Positions 15,501 through 22,957 of a stretch of 38,551 nt of DNA are shown piece by piece (position 1 is the stretch's first letter; every line of letters starts with the position of its first letter). Made by a program: the position numbers and the translations under genes. This DNA comes from Dehalococcoidia bacterium. GTDB lineage: Bacteria; Chloroflexota; Dehalococcoidia; SM23-28-2; RBG-16-64-32. The notes beneath the pieces are model-generated. The model made no database searches and was not told the origin of the DNA. It was given only the letters and a program-made list of their open reading frames with translations. Location: NCBI GenBank assembly GCA_030649945.1, contig JAUSFE010000130.1, positions 1-38,551 of the forward strand, read 5' to 3'.

Positions 15501-16475
15501 CTAGGGTTCCTGCGGTCCCTGCGTCCAGAGCATGGGGTCTACGCGGACGCCGTGGATGACGATCTCCCAGTGCACGTGGGGGCCGTTTACGTAGCCCGTC
15601 TCCCCCATGGCGCCCAGCAGGTCGCCCTGGCTCACGGCCTGGCCGGCCTGGGCGACGATGCTGTCCAGGTGGTTGTAGGCGCTGAAGACGCCGGCGCCGT
15701 GGTCGATGATGACGGCGTTGCCGAACAGGAACAGCGCCCCGGCGAAGGACACCACACCGCTGTTCGCGGCCCAGACCGGCGTCCCCTTTTCGTTGGCGAT
15801 GTCTGTGCCGCTGTGCGGGTAATAGGGCGCACCGTTAATGGAGCGCATGAGCCCGAAGACGTTGGAGATGTTGCCGGCGGCGGGCAGGAGCCAGCTCCCG
15901 GACCAGCGGCGCTCCGGAGTAAAGCCGCCGTAGATCTGGTCCAGGGTGGCCCGCTCCTCGGCGACGGCGGACTGGTCTGAGAGCAGGCCCTCGCTGGCCG
16001 GCGGCAGCTCGATGGACTCATACTGAAAGCCGCCCTCGCCGATGCTCACGGTGGTCGCGGCCAGCGGCGCCGCGCTGCTGGAGACGTCCAGCGGGTAATC
16101 GCCGGTGGCGAACCAGGTGGGCAGGCCGATGAGGGCGTACCAGCGATCGCCCGCGGGCAGCATCTGGTAGGTCTGGCCGGCGAACGACACGCCGGCGTCA
16201 CCCAGGTCCGCGGGCGGGTAAAGCAGGCGCACGAGGAGGAAGCCGCCCTGGCGGGGAACGCTGCCGGAGAGATCGACCGTGGGCGGGGGCGGCGGTGGTG
16301 GAGGTGGTGTGGGAGTAGGGACCGGCGTTGGGGAGGATGTGATCAGCGGCGACGGCGATGGGGCGCGCGTGGGGGATGGGGAGGGAGAGGCGGTGGGCGA
16401 CGGCGAAGACGCCCGGCTGCCCCCACAGGCGGCGGCCGTGAGGGCGAGCAGCAGGAGGAGAGGCAGAATCCGCAT
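15501..16475 (-). CDS. M23-family peptidase lipoprotein
   Basis: 324 aa. Lipoprotein signal with lipobox LTAAAC (Cys17), a Ser/Pro/Thr-rich spacer (about 18-66) that could cross a cell wall, an Ig-like middle domain, and a C-terminal LytM/M23 domain. Zinc ligands are visible as H221-x3-D225 (PHSGTDIA) and H300-x-H302 (PHVHWE). The family cuts peptidoglycan cross-bridges, so this is probably a cell-wall hydrolase or an adaptor on the outer face of the membrane. All expected zinc ligands are present, favouring an active enzyme. Confidence 0.9.
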   Translation of the reverse strand: MRILPLLLLLALTAAACGGSRASSPSPTASPSPSPTRAPSPSPLITSSPTPVPTPTPPPPPPPPPTVDLSGSVPRQGGFLLVRLLYPPADLGDAGVSFAGQTYQMLPAGDRWYALIGLPTWFATGDYPLDVSSSAAPLAATTVSIGEGGFQYESIELPPASEGLLSDQSAVAEERATLDQIYGGFTPERRWSGSWLLPAAGNISNVFGLMRSINGAPYYPHSGTDIANEKGTPVWAANSGVVSFAGALFLFGNAVIIDHGAGVFSAYNHLDSIVAQAGQAVSQGDLLGAMGETGYVNGPHVHWEIVIHGVRVDPMLWTQGPQEP

Positions 16476-16558
16476 CGTTGCCTCTCAATGGTAGCGCCGC
16501 CGGGGGGGTGCTACCAGCGGACGGCCTCTCGCCGGTCTACACAGGCCGAACGGGCTGC

Positions 16559-16577
16559 GGGCGAATGCCATTCGCCC
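16559..16577. repeat. Palindrome between the M23 and SDR genes
   Basis: GGGCGAATG-C-CATTCGCCC followed by CTACG, a member of the variable-core palindrome family. It lies in the 120-bp gap before the SDR stop codon. Confidence 0.65.
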
Positions 16578-16595
16578 CTACGCAGGCGGGGGAGG

Positions 16596-17420
16596 TCACA
16601 TCATCACCCGGCCGCCGTCGATGTTGATGGTCTGGCCGTGGATGTAGGCGGCGTCCGGCCCGCAGAGGAACGCCACCAGCTCGCCGATCTCCTCCGGGCG
16701 GCCCTCGCGGCCCAGGGGCGTCGTGCGCATCACGGCGTCGCGAATGGGCCCGGGGCGGGTGACGTCCTCCATGCGGTAGGTGTCGATGAGGCCGGGGCAG
16801 ACGCAGTTGACGTTGATGCGATGCTGGGCCAGCTCGACGGCCAGCACCTGGGTGAAGAGGATGAGCCCCGCCTTGGTGACGGCGTAGGCGCCGAAGGTGG
16901 GCAGGCCTTGCCGGCCGGCGATGGAGGAGATGTTGACGATGCGCCCGCCCTCTCCCTGGGCGATGAGGGCGCGGCCCACGGCCTGCGTCACCAGGAACGT
17001 GCCGGTCAGGTTCACCTCCAGAACGCGACGCCACTCGCTCTCCTCCAGCTGGACGAGCGGGACGCGGTCGTGGCCGCGGCCGGCGGCGGCGTTGTTGACG
17101 AGGATATCGATGCGGCCCAGCGCGCGCGCCGTCTCGTCCACCAGACGCGCGCAATCGTCCGCCCGGCTCACGTCTACCACAAGCGGCAGGGCGCGCCGGC
17201 CCAGCGCCCGTATCTCTTCGGCCACCGACTCGATGTCGCGCCAGCCCAGCGCCTGCTCGTCCGCCGGGTAGGTCTTGGGCGGGCGGCCGGAGCCGGTGAC
17301 GGCGACATCGGCGCCGCGGCGGGCGAGGGCCAGGCCGATGTGCCGGCCGATGCCGCGGTAACGCCCGGCGCCGGTGACGACGGCGACCTTGCCGGCGAGG
17401 GGCGCCTCCGGGTCGGGCAT
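16596..17420 (-). CDS. Short-chain dehydrogenase/reductase
   Basis: 274 aa classical SDR: TGAGRYRGIG (16-25) for NAD(P) binding, LVNNAAAG (107-114), active-site S165/S166 in VNISSIAG, Y179-x3-K183 in YAVTKAG, NCVCPGLIDT and a C-terminal INIDGG. It resembles FabG-type 3-oxoacyl reductases, but the insertion SGRPPKTYPADEQALGW after the first fold is not typical, so the substrate is open. The ATG at 17420 is supported by TATACT (17436-17431) 10 nt upstream. Confidence 0.85.
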   Translation of the reverse strand: MPDPEAPLAGKVAVVTGAGRYRGIGRHIGLALARRGADVAVTGSGRPPKTYPADEQALGWRDIESVAEEIRALGRRALPLVVDVSRADDCARLVDETARALGRIDILVNNAAAGRGHDRVPLVQLEESEWRRVLEVNLTGTFLVTQAVGRALIAQGEGGRIVNISSIAGRQGLPTFGAYAVTKAGLILFTQVLAVELAQHRINVNCVCPGLIDTYRMEDVTRPGPIRDAVMRTTPLGREGRPEEIGELVAFLCGPDAAYIHGQTINIDGGRVMM

Positions 17421-17430
17421 AGCGTCCCGT

Positions 17431-17436
17431 AGTATA
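17431..17436 (-). promoter_or_regulatory. -10 box before the SDR gene
   Basis: TATACT on the minus strand, ending 10 nt before the ATG at 17420; very short or absent leader expected. Confidence 0.5.
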
Positions 17437-17483
17437 CCTAGCGCACGGCGCGCGGCCAACCGTGCTACCATGTGGCCACCCTC

Positions 17484-17837
17484 ATGAGCGAATGCCTCTT
17501 CTGCCGGGTCGCGAGCGGCGAGGTCGCGATCGAAAAGCTGTACGAAGACGAGCTGGTGGTTGCGTTCGACATCCCTCCCGGCTACCCCGGGCGGCAGGCG
17601 CCGGTGCACTTCCTGGTCATCTCGCGGGAGCATGTGCCGTCGGCCGCCGCCATCCGCGACGAGCATGGGCTCGTCGTGGCCCGTATGTTCGCCGCGATCG
17701 CGCGGGTGGCGGAGGAGATGGGCGTCGCCGGAAGTGGCTACCGCGTCGCCACCAACGTGGGCGACGACGCCGGGCAGACGGAGTACCACCTGCACCTGCA
17801 CTGCCTGGGCGGGCGGAAGCTGGGCGCGAAGGGGTGA
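17484..17837 (+). CDS. HIT-family nucleotide hydrolase
   Basis: 117 aa, HINT/PKCI-type. The family hydrolyses nucleoside phosphoramidates and similar adenosine 5'-phosphate esters. It opens with CLFCRVASGEV (the CxxC common in bacterial members) and ends with the histidine triad in YHLHLHCLGGRKL. The ATG at 17484 gives the normal family N-terminus. A TACCAT box lies 12 nt upstream. Confidence 0.92.
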   Translation: MSECLFCRVASGEVAIEKLYEDELVVAFDIPPGYPGRQAPVHFLVISREHVPSAAAIRDEHGLVVARMFAAIARVAEEMGVAGSGYRVATNVGDDAGQTEYHLHLHCLGGRKLGAKG

Positions 17838-17850
17838 CCTGACGGCGCGC

Positions 17851-17856
17851 TATACT
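17851..17856 (+). promoter_or_regulatory. -10 box before the candidate selenoprotein gene
   Basis: TATACT ending 6 nt before the ATG at 17863. The gene can be transcribed separately from the HIT gene 25 bp upstream, probably without a leader. GGAG in the 6-nt gap could act only in read-through transcripts. Confidence 0.55.
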
Positions 17857-17862
17857 GGAGCC

Positions 17863-18558
17863 ATGGAGTCCTGGTCCGTGGGCTTTGACGGCGACGCCGA
17901 TGTGGAGCGCCACGCCGGCGTCACGGAGCCGCGCTCAGCGCCGCTGCCCCTGCGGCTGCGCGTGGTCTCCGATTACATCTGACCGTGGTGCTACATCGGC
18001 CTCGTGCGGGTCGAGCGGCTGCGGGAGGAGTTCGATGTCGAGTTTGACGTCTGTGCGTTCGCGCTGCGGCCGGGCCTGCCGCCCGAGGGGATGCCGCGGG
18101 AGCAGGCGTACGCCGGGCGCACGTACCCGGCCGGCTACGTGGAGAACATGCGACAGCTGGCGCGGGATTGCGGGATCGACATGAAGCGCCCGGAGATCAT
18201 CGCGAACACGTTCAAGGCGCACGAGGCGACGGAGTTCGCCCGCGAGGCGGGCGGCCTGCCGCAGTTCCACCGCGCCGTCTTCCATGCCTACTGGGAGGAA
18301 GAGCGCAACATCGGCGACAGCGACGTGCTGTGCGAGATCGCCACGGGCTGCGGGCTGGACGCGGAGGCGCTGCGGCGGGCGCTGGCGGACGGGCGCCACG
18401 CCGCCGCCGTGCAGGAGCAGATGGACTGGAGCCGCGCCGCCGGCGTCACCGGCGTGCCCACGGTGATCTTCCAGGAGCAGTTCGCGGTGGTGGGCGCCCA
18501 GGACTACGCCGTCTTCCGCGACGTGGCCGCGCGCGTGGCCAGCGGACGCCTGGCGTAG
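17863..18558 (+). CDS. Candidate selenoprotein: DsbA/FrnE-fold oxidoreductase with UxxC
   Basis: 231 aa if the TGA at 17980-17982 is read as selenocysteine (position 40). The frame before it gives VVSDYI, then TGA, then PWCYIGLVRVERLREEF. In FrnE-like DsbA-family proteins this strand-turn-helix is SDxxCPWCYIG, so TGA falls exactly on the first active-site cysteine. Downstream are FALRPGLPPEGM, the helical insertion, and the cis-proline GVTGVPTVIF near the C-terminus. Both sides belong to one protein in one frame. An upstream reading alone would be only 39 residues; a restart at GTG 18004 would lack the active site. A hairpin with a G-containing loop follows. The alternative is a point error or a pseudogene. 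Confidence 0.8.
17997..18021 (+). promoter_or_regulatory. SECIS-like hairpin after the in-frame UGA
   Basis: Stem CGGC-CTCG (17997-18004) pairs with CGAG (18012-18015) and, past a 2-nt bulge, GCTG (18018-18021, one G-U). The apical loop is TGCGGGT. The first loop G is 24 nt after the UGA, inside the 16-37 nt window known for bacterial SECIS elements, which also want a G in the first two loop bases. GC-rich coding DNA can form such hairpins by chance. Confidence 0.5.
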
Positions 18559-18574
18559 GCGCCCCACCCCTCGC

Positions 18575-18736
18575 GGGGTGCTGACAAGCGAGTTCTCGTC
18601 CCAACCCCACCCCACCCAAAGAAAAAATTGAATCTGGGGGACACCCCCAGGCCCCCGACCTCTCGTCCTTCCAGGGAAGGACTCAGGACAAGCGCCACGA
18701 CTTCGCCCCTGTGCACTCCCCTTCTTTCAGCACTCC
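18575..18736. mobile_element. MITE-like element, copy 2 with an internal REP insertion
   Basis: 162 bp. The left end GGGTGCTGACAAGCGAG and right end TTTCAGCACTCC are diverged forms of the copy 1 termini; the hairpin CTGGGGGACACCCCCAG is intact. An extra piece of about 30 bp containing AAGGACTCAGGACAAGC (REP-like) sits inside. Another REP unit follows at about 18744-18775. No gene lies in 18559-18858. Confidence 0.75.
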
Positions 18737-18858
18737 GCTCGCCCCCTTTCGACACGGCTCAGGGTGACAGACGGCAACCCTTACGTGAACTGGAAAATAG
18801 GCGCGTTTTGTGTCATGCTTTCCTTCGCTTGCTGACGCAGATATGAAGGAGCCGCCCC

Positions 18859-20037
18859 ATGGACTTTCGCTTTTCGCCCGAAGAAGATGCCTTCCGCACG
18901 GAGGTGCAGGAGTTCCTGCGCGCGGAGTTGAAGCCTGGCTGGGACGAGCAGTTCGACACGGAGACAGAGCTGGGGTCGATGGAGCAGGGCGATTTCGCGA
19001 AGCAGTTCAACAGGAAGCTGGCGGCCCGCAACTGGCTGGCGCTGCCCTGGCCAAAGCAGTACGGCGGGCTGGGCGCCACGGTGATGCAGCAGGTGATCTA
19101 TAACGAGGAGATGGCGTTCACCGGCGCGCCCACCGGCTTCAACATGGGCGTGGCCTGGGTGGGCCCTTCGCTGATGATCTACGGGACGCCGGAGCAGAAG
19201 GAGTTCTTCCTGCCCCGCATCACGAACCTGGAGCACATCTGGTGCACGCTCTACTCGGAGCCGGCCGCCGGCTCGGACCTGGCGTCGCTGCAGACGCGGG
19301 CGGTGCGCGACGGCGACGAGTGGGTGCTTAACGGCCAGAAGATCTGGACGTCCGGGGCGCACCGATCCAACTGGGGCTGGCTGGCGGCGCGCACGGACAC
19401 GGAAGCGCCGAAGCACAAGGGGATCAGCATGTTCCTGGTGCCCATGGACTCGCCCGGCATCAGCATCCGGCCGCTGATCAATATGGCGGGGCAGCACGGC
19501 TTCAACGAGGTGTTCTTCGAGGACGTGCGCATCCCGGCGAACTACCTGGTGGGGCAGGAGAACCAGGGCTGGTACCAGCTGGCGGTGGCGCTGGACTTCG
19601 AGCGCTCGTCCATCGCCGGGTCGGCGCGGGCGCGGCGCATCGTGGTGGAGCTCGTGAAGTTCGCGGGCGAGAACCGCGGCTACGTGGAGGCGAAGCCGGA
19701 GATCCGGCACCGCCTGGCGGAGATCGCGGTGGAGATCGATATCGCGAAGTTCCTGTCGTACCGGGTGGCGTCGCTGCAGCAGGCGGGCAAGATACCGAAC
19801 TACGAGGCGACGATCGCGAAGCTGTACTCGTCGGAGCTGGGGCAGCGGCTCTCGCGCACGGGCATCGAGCTGCTGGGGCTGCACGGGCAGCTGCACCCGA
19901 AGAGCAAGCACGCGAAGCTGAGGGGGCTGATGGAGCGCTACTACCAGATGAGCGTGGCGGAGACGATCGCCGGGGGCACGAGCGAGGTGATGCGCAGCGT
20001 GGTCTCGATCCGCGGGCTGGGGCTGCCGCGGGGGTAG
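18859..20037 (+). CDS. Acyl-CoA dehydrogenase
   Basis: 392 aa flavoprotein, full length. The family oxidises acyl-CoA to 2-enoyl-CoA, passing electrons to ETF. Features: N-terminal helical domain, CTLYSEPAAGSDLASLQTRA (FAD/substrate loop), WVLNGQKIWTSGAH, and the C-terminal ETIAGGTSEVMRSVVSIRGLGLPRG. An AGGAG ribosome-binding site precedes the ATG by 8 nt. The catalytic-base position could not be assigned with certainty by eye. A diverged copy of the last 24 codons lies at 20327-20398, beyond the next gene. Confidence 0.93.
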   Translation: MDFRFSPEEDAFRTEVQEFLRAELKPGWDEQFDTETELGSMEQGDFAKQFNRKLAARNWLALPWPKQYGGLGATVMQQVIYNEEMAFTGAPTGFNMGVAWVGPSLMIYGTPEQKEFFLPRITNLEHIWCTLYSEPAAGSDLASLQTRAVRDGDEWVLNGQKIWTSGAHRSNWGWLAARTDTEAPKHKGISMFLVPMDSPGISIRPLINMAGQHGFNEVFFEDVRIPANYLVGQENQGWYQLAVALDFERSSIAGSARARRIVVELVKFAGENRGYVEAKPEIRHRLAEIAVEIDIAKFLSYRVASLQQAGKIPNYEATIAKLYSSELGQRLSRTGIELLGLHGQLHPKSKHAKLRGLMERYYQMSVAETIAGGTSEVMRSVVSIRGLGLPRG

Positions 20038-20057
20038 GGGGCGGGTTGGCCGAGGAT

Positions 20058-20327
20058 ATGTCTACGATGCCCGTCGTCACCAAGGTTAAGGCCGTAGGGC
20101 CGTATACACTCGGCATCTGGTTCGGCGACGGGACCCGGCGGCGGGTGAATGTGGAGCCACTTCCTTTCGGCGAAGTGTTCGAGCCGCTGCGCGATCCTGA
20201 GATGTTTCGCAAAGTCAGCGTCGACGCGGAACTGGGGACGGTCGTCTGGCCGAACGGGGCGGATCTAAGCCCCGAGTTCCTCTACAAGGGGAACCCAAAG
20301 CCTGTTTCCGCTGCCGAACGCGGCTAG
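20058..20327 (+). CDS. DUF2442 protein
   Basis: 89 aa. It has the compact DUF2442 pattern: VTKVKAVGPYTLGIWFGDGTRRRVNVEPL, then VFEPLRDPEMFRKVSVDAELGTVVWPNGADLSPEFLY. DUF2442 proteins often pair with DUF4160 in toxin-antitoxin-like cassettes; no partner sits here, though such a pair exists at 35146-35881. The ATG at 20058 follows a GAGG; an ATG 9 nt later is possible. It is enclosed between two copies of an acyl-CoA dehydrogenase 3' end. Codon use is less GC-rich than the upstream gene. Confidence 0.8.
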   Translation: MSTMPVVTKVKAVGPYTLGIWFGDGTRRRVNVEPLPFGEVFEPLRDPEMFRKVSVDAELGTVVWPNGADLSPEFLYKGNPKPVSAAERG

Positions 20328-20398
20328 TCGCCGGCGGCACCAGCGATATCATGCGCAGCGTGGTGGCGATCCGCGGCCTAGGGTTGCCGCGGGGGTAG
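20327..20398 (+). pseudogene. 3' remnant of an acyl-CoA dehydrogenase gene
   Basis: Reads VAGGTSDIMRSVVAIRGLGL then PRG and a stop, in line with the end of the dehydrogenase at 18859-20037. The DNA differs at about 11 of the last 72 positions, so it is a paralogue's tail, not a fresh duplication. Nothing else of that paralogue remains. Confidence 0.75.
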
Positions 20399-20401
20399 AG
20401 G

Positions 20402-21040
20402 ATGTTCCAGCGCGAACGCCGATCGCGCGCCTACTACGACGGTCGCGCCCGCTGGTACGACTCGACGAACCGCATCGCCGCGTGGCTGCGCGGTGCCTCT
20501 CCCAGGAGGGAGCGGCGCAGGGCTGTCCGGCGGCTCAATCTGAAGCCGGGCGACCGTGTTCTCGAAGTCTCCGTCGGCACGGGTACGAACCTTCCTTTTA
20601 TCGCCGAACGGATCGGGGACGCTGGCTGCATTGTGGGTCTCGATATCTCACGCGGCATGCTTGGCGTATGCCAGCGCAAACTGCGGGCTCGTCACATCGA
20701 GGCCGGCCTGGTGGAAGGTGAGGCGGCGCACCCCCCCTTCGCCGATGGCGCCTTCGACTCTGTGTTCCACCACGGCGGCATCGCCGAGTTCAGCGATCGA
20801 GGAGCGGCGATCGCGGAGATGTTCCGCGTCGTGCGGCCGGGTGGCCGCGTGCTGATCTGCGACGTCGGCGTCCCCACCGATCGGCCGCTGTCGCTGGTGA
20901 ACCGCCTCCTGTTACGTCTCCAACCGGAGTACGATCAGCCGCCGCCGCTCGAGTCGCTGCCTGCGGCGGCTCAGGACGTGCGGCTCAGCTGGTACTTTGG
21001 AGGCGCCTGGTACATGATCGAGTTCAATCGCCCGGAGTAG
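20402..21040 (+). CDS. SAM-dependent methyltransferase
   Basis: 212 aa class I methyltransferase of the UbiE / Methyltransf_11 kind. YYDGRARWYDSTNRI, motif I VLEVSVGTGTNLPFIAERIG (about 54-73), VGLDISRGML, DGAFDSVFHHGGIAEFSDR and VVRPGGRVLICDVG are visible. The motif I variant EVSVGTG (usual GxGxG) is common in menaquinone- and lipid-modifying members. The start is an ATG 4 bp after the dehydrogenase remnant, without a clear ribosome-binding site. The substrate is unknown. Confidence 0.85.
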   Translation: MFQRERRSRAYYDGRARWYDSTNRIAAWLRGASPRRERRRAVRRLNLKPGDRVLEVSVGTGTNLPFIAERIGDAGCIVGLDISRGMLGVCQRKLRARHIEAGLVEGEAAHPPFADGAFDSVFHHGGIAEFSDRGAAIAEMFRVVRPGGRVLICDVGVPTDRPLSLVNRLLLRLQPEYDQPPPLESLPAAAQDVRLSWYFGGAWYMIEFNRPE

Positions 21041-21093
21041 CCCAGTCACTCCGGCGGCCAGAGGTCGTGGCGGGTGAGGTCCTGGTGTCGTCT

Positions 21094-21558
21094 CTACACC
21101 AGGACCAGCTCCGGGAAGTAGCCCGCGTAGTAGCCGCGGTCGCGGGTGAGCAGGCGGCCGGCGTGAACGAGGGCGTGGGCGCCGATGATGAAGTCCGCCA
21201 CGACATGCTGGCGGCGAGTGACGAGCGAGCCGCAGCGCTCGCACCGCACCTGCTGTGCCGCGCCGCACTCTGGACAGGTGAACCTTCGCGGTTCACGGGT
21301 GTACTGCCGCCAGGCCACGCCTGCCCGGTGTAAGGCCTCTCGGGAAGACGGTTCGAGGGTGACGCCGGTTTCCGATAGGAACGCGTCCAGGTCGGACGCA
21401 CCCGGGAAGCGCGAGGCAATCTCCGCGTAGACCGGCTCGCTGATGATCAGTTGCCCACTGTTGGCGGACTGCCACAGTGCTTCCCGTGACGTCTCAAAGA
21501 AGTCTGACTCGCGGGCGACGATATCAAGGAGGATGTTCGTGTCGACGGCTGTGGTCAC
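21094..21558 (-). CDS. VapC-type PIN-domain protein with inserted zinc ribbon
   Basis: 154 aa. PIN acidic residues: D6 (VDTNILLD), E41 (EPVYAE), D122 (VVADFIIGAHAL) and D140 (LLTRDRGYY). These bind Mg2+ for RNA cleavage in VapC toxins. Between the central helices and D122 is an insertion with C95-x2-C98 and C106-x2-C109 (TCPECG...RCERCG), a compact zinc ribbon where close relatives have only a short basic loop. Start GTG overlaps the antitoxin's TGA (GTGA). Predicted ribonuclease toxin neutralised by the AbrB-type partner. Confidence 0.85.
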   Translation of the reverse strand: MTTAVDTNILLDIVARESDFFETSREALWQSANSGQLIISEPVYAEIASRFPGASDLDAFLSETGVTLEPSSREALHRAGVAWRQYTREPRRFTCPECGAAQQVRCERCGSLVTRRQHVVADFIIGAHALVHAGRLLTRDRGYYAGYFPELVLV

Positions 21559-21779
21559 CCGTCGCGCATCTCTCTGATCAGCTCGTCTACGTCTTTGCCC
21601 TCAAGGTCGCGGAGGAAGCCGCGCCACTTGTCGAACACAGCCGGGTCAATGCGCCTTCGCACGAGGACCGCGCCGTCCTCCTCCACGAACTCGATCTCGT
21701 CGCCAGGCCGTACGCCCAGCTTATCGCGCACGGCCTTCGGTATCGTTACCTGGCCCTTGGACGTCACTCGTGTACCCAT
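21555..21779 (-). CDS. AbrB/SpoVT-type antitoxin
   Basis: 74 aa. It has the swapped-hairpin DNA-binding motif TRVTSKGQVTIPKAVRDKLGVRPGDEIEFVEEDGAVLVRR, followed by a C-terminal segment (RGFLRDLEGKDVDELIREMR) that would bind the PIN toxin. Translationally coupled to the toxin. Two copies of an imperfect palindrome lie just upstream, so autoregulation is likely. Confidence 0.9.
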   Translation of the reverse strand: MGTRVTSKGQVTIPKAVRDKLGVRPGDEIEFVEEDGAVLVRRRIDPAVFDKWRGFLRDLEGKDVDELIREMRDG

Positions 21780-21786
21780 GTCTGCT

Positions 21787-21825
21787 TACCTCACGGTATT
21801 ACCGCGCGCTCTTACCTCATGGTAA
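21787..21825. promoter_or_regulatory. Paired operator candidate for the AbrB/PIN operon
   Basis: Two inverted repeats, TACC-TCAC-GGTA (21787-21798) and TACC-TCAT-GGTA (21813-21824), 26 bp centre to centre, 8 bp before the antitoxin ATG. A TAATAC box (21803-21798, minus strand) lies between them. The spacing suits binding of two antitoxin dimers on one face. Confidence 0.6.
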
Positions 21826-22028
21826 GGCGTGGTCGGCGGTCGCGCAAGCCCTTTTGCAGAGGCAGGGTATGAAGGCGGCCGTGTGCAGCCAGACGCGCAT
21901 GTTCGTGCGACGGGTCGCGCTGAGGGCGCGGCACCCACCGCCCTACCCCCACCCCCGAGCGGCGCCCCTACGACGGCCCGTGTGCAGCGGCCCCAGGCGT
22001 GACGGAACAACGCCCGTGGGAACTATAT

Positions 22029-22331
22029 CTAGCCCAGGCCGTGGATGATCTCCGTCTCGTAGTCCACTATCTCCGCGTCCAGACGCTCGTGGCGGATGAA
22101 GGCGATGACGCTGGCGAGGACCTGGCCGGCGTGGCGCTCGTCGTTCGAGACGCAGGAGATGCCGAGCGACACCATCTGCCAGGAGTCCTGGTCGCCCACC
22201 TCCGCGGCCGAGACGTTGAAGCGGTTGTGCAGCTTTGCCAGGAGCGACCTCAGGACCTGCCGCTTGCCCTTCAGCGAGTGGTTTTCCGGCAGGCGCAGGG
22301 AGACCCGGCAGAGGCCGATCGTGATGCTCAT
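22029..22331 (-). CDS. DUF503 protein (YlxP-like)
   Basis: 100 aa, typical length. MSITIGLCRVSLRLPENHSL followed by KGKRQVLRSLLAKLHNRFNVSAAEVGDQDSWQMVSLGISCVSND is the conserved DUF503 pattern. The function is not established; in Firmicutes it lies near infB-rbfA, hinting at a translation link. Here it ends the mtaB-amaP-scpB operon, 30 nt after scpB. Confidence 0.88.
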   Translation of the reverse strand: MSITIGLCRVSLRLPENHSLKGKRQVLRSLLAKLHNRFNVSAAEVGDQDSWQMVSLGISCVSNDERHAGQVLASVIAFIRHERLDAEIVDYETEIIHGLG

Positions 22332-22361
22332 GGCCCGCGCAATGGTGGCAGCGGCATGAGA

Positions 22362-22937
22362 CTACGCGCGCCCTTCCGGGGGCTCTTCCGCGGCCGTTGA
22401 CGCGGCCTCTCCCGCCAGCTCCGGCAGCTCCGGCAGCTCCGGCAGATCCGCCGGCTTCTCCAGGCCGAAGTGCTCCAGGAAGCGGAACGTGGTGCCGTAG
22501 AGGTACGGGCGGCCGGGGCCCGGCGCTCTCCCCACCTCCGCCACCAGGTCGCGGGCCCGCAGCGAGGCCAGCGCCCACTCGCAGCTCTTGCCCAGGATGC
22601 GCTCGATCTCTGTGCGGGTGATCGGCTGCTTGTAGGCGATGACTGTGAGCGCCGCCAGGACGGTGCGCGAGAGGCGCTGGTCCTCGTCGATGCCCAGGAA
22701 GCGCTGTACGTACGGCGCACACTCCGGCGCAGTCACCATCTGCACGGCGCTGCCGGTGCGCTGGACGCGGACGCCGCGGTCCCGGCAGCTGGCAGCGATC
22801 TCATCGACGGCACGCGCCACGTCTTCGACATCGGCGTCCGTGAGGCGCGCGAGGGCGCTCAGCTCCAGCGGGTCTTCGGCGACGAAGAGGATGCTCTCGA
22901 CCACGAGCCTGAGCAGGCCGGCGGGCGCCTCCGTCAT
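22362..22937 (-). CDS. scpB: Segregation and condensation protein B
   Basis: 191 aa. ScpB dimers join ScpA and SMC in chromosome condensation. Two winged-helix domains: LLRLVVESILFVAEDPLELSALA at the N-terminus, and LSRTVLAALTVIAYKQPITRTEIERILGK at about 88-117, with GRPYLYGTT near the end, all diagnostic. The C-terminal tail has a Pro-Glu-Leu triplet repeat (PELPELPEL). scpA, usually immediately upstream, is not here. Confidence 0.94.
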   Translation of the reverse strand: MTEAPAGLLRLVVESILFVAEDPLELSALARLTDADVEDVARAVDEIAASCRDRGVRVQRTGSAVQMVTAPECAPYVQRFLGIDEDQRLSRTVLAALTVIAYKQPITRTEIERILGKSCEWALASLRARDLVAEVGRAPGPGRPYLYGTTFRFLEHFGLEKPADLPELPELPELAGEAASTAAEEPPEGRA

Positions 22938-22957
22938 GTCGTGTGGCTTCGCCCGGG

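Noticed and set aside
18004..18558. DsbA-fold gene starting at GTG 18004 as an ordinary 184-aa protein
   Set aside because: That start has no ribosome-binding site, lies after the active site, and ignores the homologous in-frame 39 codons and -10 box upstream.
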